From: Alphaproteobacteria bacterium
GTDB taxonomy: Bacteria; Pseudomonadota; Alphaproteobacteria; ATCC43930; CGMCC-115725
Length of the DNA stretch: 6,470 bases
Direction of reading: 5' to 3'
NCBI GenBank assembly: GCA_028866355.1
Contig: JAGWIH010000133.1
Span: 1-6,470, forward strand
How positions within the stretch are numbered: the first letter of the stretch is position 1; each line of letters begins with the position of its first letter. Under the pieces are notes generated by a model, which saw nothing but the letters and a program-made list of their open reading frames with translations, ran no database searches and had not been told where the DNA came from. Positions 1 through 5,773 of this stretch are shown piece by piece. The position numbers and the translations under genes are program-made.

Positions 1-215
1 CGCCACCATTGCAGCCGCACACGGCCCATCATCGGCTCGCGCACGCTTTCGCGTACCTTGGCGAGCTCGTAGTTGAAGGCGTAGAGCGCGAACAGATTTT
101 CGCGGCGAGGCTCGGGCGCGAACATGGCGGTCGCGAAGCGATCGCGGTCGTGTTGCCGGACGAACGCCGCAAGCGACGACGGTGCCGACGTCTCAGATTC
201 GACGACTGATGCCAT
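1..215 (-). CDS. Squalene/phytoene synthase family protein, NDUFAF6-like (N-terminal part, cut by window edge)
   Basis: Only the first 71 codons plus two bases are present; the gene continues past the left edge. The visible protein starts MASVVESE and then shows VRQHDRDRF (19-27), an RRENLFALYAFN block (37-48), ELAKVRESVREP (50-61) and GRVRLQWW (64-71). This is the entry part of the squalene/phytoene synthase fold (COG1562). In true synthases this first helix pair carries an Asp-rich DxxxD motif that binds magnesium and prenyl diphosphate. Here the equivalent stretch is AFNYELAKVRESVRE (46-60), with no aspartates. The same AFN-x-ELA-x-V pattern is what I recall from the mitochondrial complex I assembly factor NDUFAF6, so a non-synthase role is likely. 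The ATG at 215 is chosen because GGGAGG lies 9 bases upstream. A TTG two codons earlier is in frame but less likely. It follows the Mth938 gene on the same strand after 120 bases. Confidence 0.88.
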   Translation of the reverse strand, partial: MASVVESETSAPSSLAAFVRQHDRDRFATAMFAPEPRRENLFALYAFNYELAKVRESVREPMMGRVRLQWW

Positions 216-224
216 GCTCAACGG

Positions 225-230
225 CCTCCC
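225..230 (-). promoter_or_regulatory. Ribosome binding site of the squalene/phytoene-synthase-like gene
   Basis: On the minus strand this reads GGGAGG, a near-complete anti-16S match, with 9 bases between it and the ATG at 215. It supports that start codon over the in-frame TTG at 221. Confidence 0.6.
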
Positions 231-335
231 GGCGAATTCGATCGGGGCAGACGCTCCGGCGCCGCCTAACCCGGGATTACGCGAACGAGCGGCCGCACGC
301 TGGCGGCTTTCGACCCGCCCGTCAAGGTTGCGTGG

Positions 336-710
336 TTAACCGGCCGGTAACAACGCCGCGGCGACGTGGCGCTCCTCGGCTACCAGGACGTTGTAGGTGC
401 GGCACGCGGCGCCCGTGTCCATCGCGTCAACCACGATGCCTTTGGCCTTGAGCGCGGCGCGCAGCGCCGGCGGCACCGGCACCATGCGTGGGCCACAGCC
501 CAACAGCAGAATCTCGATGCCGCGGTCGAACAACGTGCTGAAGCTGTCGGGCGTGATCGCGTCCAGCGCGCCGACCGGCCACGCGACCGTGGCTTCGGCG
601 GTCACCAGGATGGCGCCCGCGTAGGCGACGCCGCTGACGTGGAACCCGTTGCGCCCGTAACTGTCGACGACCTGGCGCCCGGCGGGGATCAGGGGCGTGA
701 CGTCGGTCAC
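336..710 (-). CDS. Mth938-like domain protein (DUF498), NDUFAF3-type
   Basis: A 124-residue protein of the Mth938/DUF498 family, close to the usual family length, with one compact domain and no signal peptide or membrane segment. Conserved stretches are YGRNGFHVSGVAYAG (18-32), EILLLGCGPRM (66-76) and GIVVDAMDTGAACRTYNVLV (91-110), followed by the ERHVAAALLP ending. The human relative NDUFAF3 helps assemble mitochondrial complex I; the biochemical role in bacteria is not settled. The reading frame is open further upstream to an ATG at 863, but that part lies wholly inside secF and does not look like the family. I therefore choose the GTG at 710, which overlaps the secF stop as GTGA. No strong Shine-Dalgarno is visible, so translation is probably coupled to secF. 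An inferred link to SecDF-assisted membrane protein assembly rests on this coupling. Confidence 0.9.
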   Translation of the reverse strand: MTDVTPLIPAGRQVVDSYGRNGFHVSGVAYAGAILVTAEATVAWPVGALDAITPDSFSTLFDRGIEILLLGCGPRMVPVPPALRAALKAKGIVVDAMDTGAACRTYNVLVAEERHVAAALLPAG

Positions 711-1678
711 GGCGCGCCGGTCTTGGTCCCCGGAGACGGATGGGCCGAAGCCGGCGACGGCGCGGGTTCGCCGCCACGGCCGTGCACGCCCTTGGGCCGA
801 ATGTAATACAGCATCGGCGCGGCGATGAAGAGCGACGAGTACGTGCCGACGACGATGCCCCACAGCATCGCGATCGAGAAGCCGTGCAGCACCTGGCCGC
901 CGAAGAAGAACAGCGACAACACCGCCAGCGCCGTGGTGCTGACCGTCAGGATGGTACGCGACAGAGTTTCGTTGAGGCTCTTATTGATGAGCGTCGAGAA
1001 ATCCATCGTCTTGTAGCGGCGCATGGTCTCGCGCACGCGGTCATAGATCACGACCGTGTCGTTGATCGAATAACCGGCGATGGTCAAGATCGCCGCCAAC
1101 GTCGTCAGATTGAACTCGACCTGCAACAGCGCGAACAAACCAACGGTCGTGATCGTATCATGCAGCGTCGACAGCATCGCGCCGATGCCGAACTGCCACT
1201 CGAAGCGGAACCAGACATAGATTGCAATCGCGACCAGCGCCAGGATCGTCGCGATGGTGCCGGCGCGGATCAGTTCGGCGCCGATCGTCGGCCCGACGAC
1301 GTTGGTGCTGCGATAATCGACGTCCGGACCGAGCGCCTGCTTGACCTTGGTGACCGCGTTTTCCTGCGCCTGATCGCCGCCGGGCTGGCGCTGGACGCGG
1401 ATCATCACGTCGTTGGGTCCGCCAAAACCTTGCAGCGCCACCTGGCCGATGCCAAGGCTGTCGAGCTTGGTGCGCATCGCCGAAATATCCGCGGCCTGCG
1501 GCGTGCGCGCCTCGATGACGATGCCGCCGGAAAAATCGATGCCGTAGTTGAGGCCGTTGACGCCGAACAGCACGATCGAGCCGATCGTCATCACCGCCGA
1601 GATCGCGAATCCAAACATCCGCAGCCCCATGAAATCGATGTTGGGGATGCGGCGGATGACGATGAGCGGACGGAACAT
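707..1678 (-). CDS. secF: Protein translocase subunit SecF
   Basis: 323 residues, the same length as typical stand-alone SecF. SecF pairs with SecD in the inner membrane and uses proton flow to pull exported proteins through SecYEG on the periplasmic side. Visible parts are membrane segment 1 at about 21-40, the start of the periplasmic domain with NYGIDFSGG (44-52), then a block of five membrane segments from about 139 to 293. The family hallmarks FRFEWQFGIGA (157-167) and AGYSINDTVVIYDRVRE (201-217) are intact, and N206-D207 lies in the region of the conserved membrane motif involved in proton transfer. The C-terminus ends in a Pro/Ser-rich tail (about 303-323) that is probably disordered. 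The ATG at 1678 lies 10 bases after the secD stop. AGGT (1690-1687), overlapping that stop, can act as Shine-Dalgarno with an 8-base spacing. Confidence 0.97.
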   Translation of the reverse strand: MFRPLIVIRRIPNIDFMGLRMFGFAISAVMTIGSIVLFGVNGLNYGIDFSGGIVIEARTPQAADISAMRTKLDSLGIGQVALQGFGGPNDVMIRVQRQPGGDQAQENAVTKVKQALGPDVDYRSTNVVGPTIGAELIRAGTIATILALVAIAIYVWFRFEWQFGIGAMLSTLHDTITTVGLFALLQVEFNLTTLAAILTIAGYSINDTVVIYDRVRETMRRYKTMDFSTLINKSLNETLSRTILTVSTTALAVLSLFFFGGQVLHGFSIAMLWGIVVGTYSSLFIAAPMLYYIRPKGVHGRGGEPAPSPASAHPSPGTKTGAP

Positions 1679-1688
1679 CGGCGCGGAC

Positions 1689-3260
1689 CTAAATCGGAAT
1701 AACTTTGGGCTTGAAGCGGCGCAGCCAGGTGACGATTTGCAGACGCGTCACCAGGATGGCCGAAAATAAAGAGGTGAGAACGCCGATGCTCAAGGTCACG
1801 GCGAAACCCTTCACCGGACCGGAGCCGAGCCAGAACATGAGGGCGCCGGCGACGAGAGTCGTGACGTGGCTGTCCAGAATGGTGCCGAAGGCGCGCTCGA
1901 ATCCCGCTTGCAGCGACGAGATCAGCGAGCGGCCGCCGCGCACTTCCTCGCGGATGCGCTCGTAGATCAGCACATTGGCGTCGACCGCCATGCCCAAGGT
2001 CAGCGCGATGCCGGCGATGCCGGGCAACGTCAGCGTCGCGCCCAGCAGCGTCAGTGCCGCCATCATGATGCAGAGGTTAAAGAACAGCGCAATGTCGGCG
2101 AAGATTCCGAACAGGCCATAAAACACGATCATGAACAGCACGACCAGAATGACGCCGACGATGCACGAGGTCGTGCCTTCACGGATCGAATCCGCGCCGA
2201 GATCGGGGCCGACACTGCGTTCCTCGATCACGGTCAGCGGCGCCGGCAGCGCGCCGGCGCGCAGCAGCAGCGCCAGATCGCTCGCCGACTGCGCGGTGAA
2301 GCTGCCGCTAATCACGCCCTGCCCGCCCAGGATCGGTTCGCGGATCACCGGCGCGCTGATCACCTTGTTGTCGAGCACGATGGCGAACAATTTTCCGACG
2401 TTTTCCTTGGTCGCTTCCGCAAAGCGCCGGGCGCCGACGGAATCGAACTTGAACGACACCACCGGCTCGTTTTCCTGGAAGGTCGGCTGCGCGTCGGTCA
2501 GCATGTCGCCCGAGACCAACGCGCGGCGTTTTACAACATAACCGGTGGGCAGGCCTGGACGGTTTTCCGTTGCCGGCAGATATTCGTCGCCCGGCGGCAC
2601 GTGGCCCGCGCGTCCTTCGTCGGCCGACGCATTCTGATCGACCATCTGGAAGGTCAGCCGCGCCGTCTTGCCGAGCAGCGCTTTGACGTGCTCGGGATTG
2701 CTGACGCCCGGCAACTCGATGAGGATGCGCTTGTCGCCTTCGCGCTGGATGGTCGCTTCGCGCGTGCCGGTTTCGTCGATGCGGCGGCGGACGATCTCGA
2801 TCGATTGGTCGACGGCCGATTGCCGCCGCTTCTCGACGGCTTCTTGGGTGGGCTTGAGCGTGATCGTGCCGTCGGATGCGGTCGTGAACTGAAGATCGGG
2901 GTCGTATTTGACGACGGCGTCGTGCACGTCCTGATATTTCGATGCATCGGTCAGTTTGACCGAGACGTGATCGCCAGCGACGCCGAGACTGGTGTAACCG
3001 ACATGGCTCGCGATCAGCGCGGTGCGGAGCTCGTCGACCAGGTTGTTGAGCCGATCACGTTCGACCGACGCCGTGTCGACTTCGAGCAGCAGGTATGAGC
3101 CGCCGCGGAGATCAAGCCCGAGGCTTACCTGATGCTTCGGAAAGAAGCCCGGCCAGCTCTCTACCGTCTGCGTCGAAAAGGCGTTGGGCAGCGTGAAGAT
3201 AACCCCCAGCGCACAAACCGCCAGGATGAGGGCGACCTTCCACGTCTGGAAATACAGCAT
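1689..3260 (-). CDS. secD: Protein translocase subunit SecD
   Basis: 523 residues, within the range for bacterial SecD as a separate gene. It is the larger inner-membrane partner of SecF and contributes the big periplasmic P1 head that is thought to grip emerging substrate. In order: membrane segment 1 (about 8-25); the P1 domain, opening with SLGLDLRGGSYLLLEVD (46-62) and including RRRIDETGTRE (158-168) and the LLGKTARLTFQMVD block (195-208); RAGALPAPLTVIEERSVGP (334-352), which leads into the membrane part; and five membrane segments between about 361 and 508. The signature GMAVDANVLIYERIREE (423-439) is intact, including D427, the acidic membrane residue of the family's proton path. Its ATG lies 3 bases after the yajC stop. 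The preceding GGCGG inside the yajC end is only a modest ribosome binding site, so coupling is likely. Confidence 0.98.
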   Translation of the reverse strand: MLYFQTWKVALILAVCALGVIFTLPNAFSTQTVESWPGFFPKHQVSLGLDLRGGSYLLLEVDTASVERDRLNNLVDELRTALIASHVGYTSLGVAGDHVSVKLTDASKYQDVHDAVVKYDPDLQFTTASDGTITLKPTQEAVEKRRQSAVDQSIEIVRRRIDETGTREATIQREGDKRILIELPGVSNPEHVKALLGKTARLTFQMVDQNASADEGRAGHVPPGDEYLPATENRPGLPTGYVVKRRALVSGDMLTDAQPTFQENEPVVSFKFDSVGARRFAEATKENVGKLFAIVLDNKVISAPVIREPILGGQGVISGSFTAQSASDLALLLRAGALPAPLTVIEERSVGPDLGADSIREGTTSCIVGVILVVLFMIVFYGLFGIFADIALFFNLCIMMAALTLLGATLTLPGIAGIALTLGMAVDANVLIYERIREEVRGGRSLISSLQAGFERAFGTILDSHVTTLVAGALMFWLGSGPVKGFAVTLSIGVLTSLFSAILVTRLQIVTWLRRFKPKVIPI

Positions 3261-3263
3261 ACG

Positions 3264-3668
3264 TTAGCCGCCGGCTTTGGCGCTGTCCTTCGTTTCGTCT
3301 TTGGCCGCGGATTCATCGGCGTCGTCGCCGTTATCCTTAGCGCCGGCCGCCGGCGCCGTCTTGGCGAGCACGTTGACGATGGTGCTGCGCACGACGCGCA
3401 CGCGGGTGTTGTCGGCGATGTCGATGAGCACTTCGTCGTCGTTCACCACCTTGGCGACGGTGCCGACGATGCCGCCGCCGGTGACGACGCGGTCGCCGCG
3501 GCGCAGCGCCGCTAGCATCGACTTGGTCTCTTTCGCCTTCTTCTGCTGCGGCCGGATGAGGAAGAAATAGAAGACGACGAAGATCAGCGCGAGCGGCGCC
3601 ATCTGCATGATGGAGCTTGCGCTGCTGCCTCCGGCCGCCTGCGCATAGGCCGGCGAAATCAAGAACAT
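3264..3668 (-). CDS. yajC: Preprotein translocase subunit YajC
   Basis: A 134-residue single-span inner-membrane protein that associates with SecDF and the Sec translocon. It begins MFLISPAYAQAAGG, the short N-terminus common in alphaproteobacterial YajC. One membrane segment follows (about 23-38), then the hallmark FFLIRPQQKKAKE (35-47) and the cytoplasmic core GDRVVTGGGIVGTV (58-71) with the DNTRVRVVRSTI strand (86-97). The tail (about 105-134) is rich in Ala, Asp and Lys and probably unstructured. The frame is open far upstream, but that stretch is antisense to the ATPase gene and does not resemble YajC. The ATG at 3668 is chosen because it gives the canonical N-terminus and has GGGAG 6 bases upstream. 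It is the first gene of the yajC-secD-secF-Mth938 operon. Confidence 0.96.
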   Translation of the reverse strand: MFLISPAYAQAAGGSSASSIMQMAPLALIFVVFYFFLIRPQQKKAKETKSMLAALRRGDRVVTGGGIVGTVAKVVNDDEVLIDIADNTRVRVVRSTIVNVLAKTAPAAGAKDNGDDADESAAKDETKDSAKAGG

Positions 3669-3674
3669 ATCGGA

Positions 3675-3680
3675 CTCCCG
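3675..3680 (-). promoter_or_regulatory. Ribosome binding site of yajC
   Basis: The minus strand reads CGGGAG here, 6 bases before the ATG at 3668. It fixes the start of yajC inside a much longer open frame. Confidence 0.6.
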
Positions 3681-3696
3681 CGCGATGTGGAGCGCA

Positions 3697-3725
3697 TTGG
3701 TAATGGACTTAGGTTGAAAGCGCAA
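3697..3725 (-). promoter_or_regulatory. Weak candidate promoter for the yajC-secD-secF operon
   Basis: On the minus strand TTGCGC (3725-3720) and TACCAA (3702-3697) are 17 bases apart. They resemble a poor sigma-70 pair and would give a leader of roughly 20 bases that contains the yajC ribosome binding site. Both boxes match weakly. The position is right for the first gene of the operon, but the sequence alone does not establish it. Confidence 0.22.
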
Positions 3726-3738
3726 GGCGAGGGCGCTG

Positions 3739-3767
3739 TTGACGGCGCGCAGCCGCGCGCTTAGGGT
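3739..3767 (+). promoter_or_regulatory. Candidate sigma-70-type promoter of the DUF815 ATPase gene
   Basis: TTGACG (3739-3744) and TAGGGT (3762-3767) are separated by exactly 17 bases, a good match to the housekeeping -35/-10 arrangement. Transcription would begin near 3774, leaving a leader of about 39 bases before the ATG at 3813. The spacer is unusually GC-rich and contains an inverted repeat (3745-3760). Confidence 0.45.
3745..3760. repeat. GCGCGC inverted repeat in the promoter spacer
   Basis: GCGCGC-AGCC-GCGCGC is an inverted repeat with 6-base arms and a 4-base gap, lying between the -35-like and -10-like boxes of the ATPase gene. It could be an operator or simply GC-rich composition. 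It is not followed by a T-run on either strand, so it is not a terminator. Confidence 0.35.
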
Positions 3768-3812
3768 CGCGGCGAAATTTTCCCTCCCGACCAAAGGCTT
3801 ATCGCCCCTTCC

Positions 3813-4679
3813 ATGAGCGCCGACAAGAGCCACGACACGCTGTTGCAACGCATCGCCGACGCCCTCGAGCGCCTCGCGCCGAAGGCCTATCCGCCGGTCG
3901 ATTTCGAGGCCGCCGACGCCTTCATCTGGCACGCCGAAGGCCAATGGCTCGAGCCGGTGAAGACGGTGAACCGCGTCGACATCGAGCTGTTGCAGGGCGT
4001 CGAGCGGGTGCGCGACATCCTGCTCGACAACACGCAGCGCTTCGCCAAAGGCCTGCCCGCAAACAACGTCCTGTTGTGGGGCGCGCGCGGCATGGGCAAG
4101 TCGTCGCTGGTCAAAGCGGTGCACGCGGCGGTCAACAACGAGCGGCCGCGGGCGCTGGTGCTCGTCGAGATCCACCGCGAGGACATCCCGTCCCTCCCCG
4201 TTCTCTTGTCGAAACTGCGCACGACCAAAAGGCGCTGCCTTCTGTTCTGCGACGATCTGTCGTTCGATGCGCAGGACGCCAGCTACAAATCGCTCAAGGC
4301 GGTGCTTGAGGGCGGCATCGAAGGCCGGCCGGATAATGTCGTGCTCTACGCCACGTCGAACCGCCGCCACTTGCTGGCGCGCGACATGATCGAGAACGAG
4401 CGTTCGACGGCGATCATGCCGGGCGAAGCGGTCGAAGAAAAAGTCTCGCTCTCGGATCGGTTTGGTCTGTGGCTCGGCTTCCACGCCTGCGACCAGGAAA
4501 CCTATCAGGCGATGATCCGCGGCTATGCCAAGCGCTATGGCCTCGACTATCCGGCCGACAAGCTCAAGGCGGAATCGCAGGAATGGGCGATCACCCGCGG
4601 CGCGCGCTCCGGCCGCGTGGCGTGGCAATACATCCAGGATCTCGCCGGCCGCCTCGGGAAGAAACTCGAAGCGCGCTAA
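3813..4679 (+). CDS. DUF815 family AAA+ ATP-binding protein
   Basis: A 288-residue cytoplasmic AAA+ ATPase of the DUF815 family; its cellular role is not established. Walker A is GARGMGKS (90-97), Walker B is CLLFCDDLS (142-150), and a sensor-1-like ATSNRRH sits at 180-186. SLSDRFGLWLGF (212-223) is a family hallmark and places R216 where an arginine finger could be. SGRVAWQYIQDL (266-277) near the end may supply sensor 2 (R268). An N-terminal region of about 80 residues, including VDIELLQGVERVRD (55-68), precedes the nucleotide-binding core. There is no signal peptide or membrane segment. The ATG at 3813 is the first plausible start. The only purine-rich stretch upstream, AAAGG at 3793-3797, is 15 bases away, so initiation may be weak or use another signal. 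The gene is divergent from yajC and its stop overlaps the end of the convergent lipoprotein gene. Confidence 0.93.
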   Translation: MSADKSHDTLLQRIADALERLAPKAYPPVDFEAADAFIWHAEGQWLEPVKTVNRVDIELLQGVERVRDILLDNTQRFAKGLPANNVLLWGARGMGKSSLVKAVHAAVNNERPRALVLVEIHREDIPSLPVLLSKLRTTKRRCLLFCDDLSFDAQDASYKSLKAVLEGGIEGRPDNVVLYATSNRRHLLARDMIENERSTAIMPGEAVEEKVSLSDRFGLWLGFHACDQETYQAMIRGYAKRYGLDYPADKLKAESQEWAITRGARSGRVAWQYIQDLAGRLGKKLEAR

Positions 4680-5764
4680 CGCACCGCGCTCGCCTGGCTC
4701 GCCGCCAGATACTGCGTCGGATCGAGCACCTGCGTACCGCGGCGGATTTCAAAATGGAGCTGCGGCTCGCTGACGATGCCCGTAGATCCTACCGTGGCTA
4801 TTTCCTGTCCGCGCTTCACCACGTCGCCGCGTTTTACCAGCAGCGGGCCGTTGTGCGCGTAGGCCGTCATCCAGCCGCCGGCATGCTTGATGAGAACGAG
4901 ATTGCCGTAGCCGCGCAGCTCGTTGCCGGCATAAGCGACGACACCGGAATCGGCGGCGCGCACGGGCGTGCCCTTGGCCGCGGCGATGTTGATGCCGTCG
5001 TTATGCGTGCCCGCCGGCGTCGTGCCGTAATGACCGATGATTTTGCCCTGCACCGGCCACATGAACCGGCCGGCGCGCGGCGGGGGCGCCGGCAGCTCCG
5101 CTTGCGGCTGTTGCGGCGTGGCCGCAGGCGCCTGCGCCGGCGGCACGCTCGCGACCTCGGGCTTCTGCGGCGGCGGTGACGGCGGCGCACCCAACTGCTG
5201 CGTCGTGACCGGCGCAAGCGGCGTCGCGGCGATCTCGGGCTTGCCCGGCGGCGGCGCCGGAAGTGGGGGTTGAGGCGCCAAAGGCCGTGCCACCGCCGGC
5301 GGCAACTTCAAGATGCGGCCCGGCTCCACGGCGAAGGGCGGAGTCAGCTCGTTCATCCGCGCCAGCGAATAGAGCTCGACGCCTTCGCTATTGGCGATCG
5401 AATACAAAGTCTCGCCATGCTGCACGACATGCGTCGGCGTCCGCGGCACAATGAGGGTCTGGCCGGATTTCAGCCGATAAGGCGGCCGCAAATGATTGGC
5501 ATCGATCAGATCGCGCACCGGCGAGCCGGTCTGTTGCGAGACCTGATAGATTGTTTCGTTGTGCCGGACCAAGAATTGCCCGCCCGGAATGTTGCCCGGG
5601 TTGGGCGGCAGTGGCGCCGGCGGGTTTTGCGCGACCGGCGGCGCAGTCGATCCGGCAGGCGATGGTGCGCCCAGCCGCACATGCGCGTTCTGGCAACCGG
5701 CGAGCGCCGCTGCCAGAGCGAGTACGATTATCGAAGCGCGCCGTCGCCGATCGCGCGGACTCAT
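4676..5764 (-). CDS. LysM/LytM (M23-fold) lipoprotein, NlpD/DipM-like
   Basis: 362 residues. The N-terminus is positively charged (RDRRRR), followed by a hydrophobic stretch and the lipobox LAGC (21-24), so the mature protein should be a lipoprotein anchored at C24. Two LysM peptidoglycan-binding modules follow (about 65-107 and 111-155). Next is a Pro/Ala-rich linker (about 156-230) and a C-terminal LytM/M23 domain (about 233-354). In the LytM domain HNDGINIAA (254-262) aligns with HxGxD of active enzymes so that N255 and N259 replace the zinc-binding His and Asp. QLHFE (335-339) has Gln in place of the first His of HxH, while H304 (AYAH) and H337 remain. The domain is therefore probably not a working endopeptidase but an activator of cell-wall amidases during division, as known for NlpD, EnvC and DipM. 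It starts 9 bases after pcm without a clear Shine-Dalgarno, which suggests coupled translation. Confidence 0.93.
   Translation of the reverse strand: MSPRDRRRRASIIVLALAAALAGCQNAHVRLGAPSPAGSTAPPVAQNPPAPLPPNPGNIPGGQFLVRHNETIYQVSQQTGSPVRDLIDANHLRPPYRLKSGQTLIVPRTPTHVVQHGETLYSIANSEGVELYSLARMNELTPPFAVEPGRILKLPPAVARPLAPQPPLPAPPPGKPEIAATPLAPVTTQQLGAPPSPPPQKPEVASVPPAQAPAATPQQPQAELPAPPPRAGRFMWPVQGKIIGHYGTTPAGTHNDGINIAAAKGTPVRAADSGVVAYAGNELRGYGNLVLIKHAGGWMTAYAHNGPLLVKRGDVVKRGQEIATVGSTGIVSEPQLHFEIRRGTQVLDPTQYLAASQASAVR
5226..5256 (-). repeat. Linker repeat unit 1 (PPPGKPEIA)
   Basis: Codes for residues 171-179 of the lipoprotein, inside its Pro/Ala-rich linker. A second copy with two substitutions, PPPQKPEVA (197-205, bases 5176-5150), follows 26 residues later. 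The pair suggests an old internal duplication within the linker or selection for the same short motif. Confidence 0.4.
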
Positions 5765-5773
5765 CGGCGCAGT

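Noticed and set aside
216..335. TTGACG on the minus strand (near 325) as a -35 box for the left-edge gene
   Set aside because: No -10-like sequence is found at 16-18 bases; the best AT-containing stretch (TAATCC) is too far away.
336..350. ACCGGCCGGT palindrome at the end of the Mth938 gene as a terminator
   Set aside because: The stem is short, has no loop, lies across the stop codon and has no T-run after it on the minus strand.
711..863. N-terminal extension of the Mth938 gene to an ATG at 863
   Set aside because: The extra 51 residues lie fully inside the conserved end of secF, are Arg-rich and do not match the family; the GTG at 710 gives the usual family length.
740..1702. Long plus-strand open frame opposite secF
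   Set aside because: The product is rich in Arg, Asp, Gln and His with no hydrophobic core or known motif, as expected for the reverse of a GC-rich membrane protein gene.
1866..3098. Long plus-strand open frame of about 410 codons opposite secD
   Set aside because: Same low-complexity Arg/Asp/Gln-rich composition and no ribosome binding site; secD on the other strand has all family motifs.
3669..4628. A long minus-strand open frame continuing upstream of yajC, opposite the ATPase gene
   Set aside because: It merely extends the yajC frame. Its translation is Arg/His/Val-rich with no recognisable domain and is antisense to an ATPase with intact motifs. yajC has its own ribosome binding site and canonical start at 3668.
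5037..5273. Gly-rich plus-strand open frame opposite the lipoprotein linker
   Set aside because: It is the complement of Pro-rich codons (CCG/CCC read as GGC/GGG) and has no independent support.
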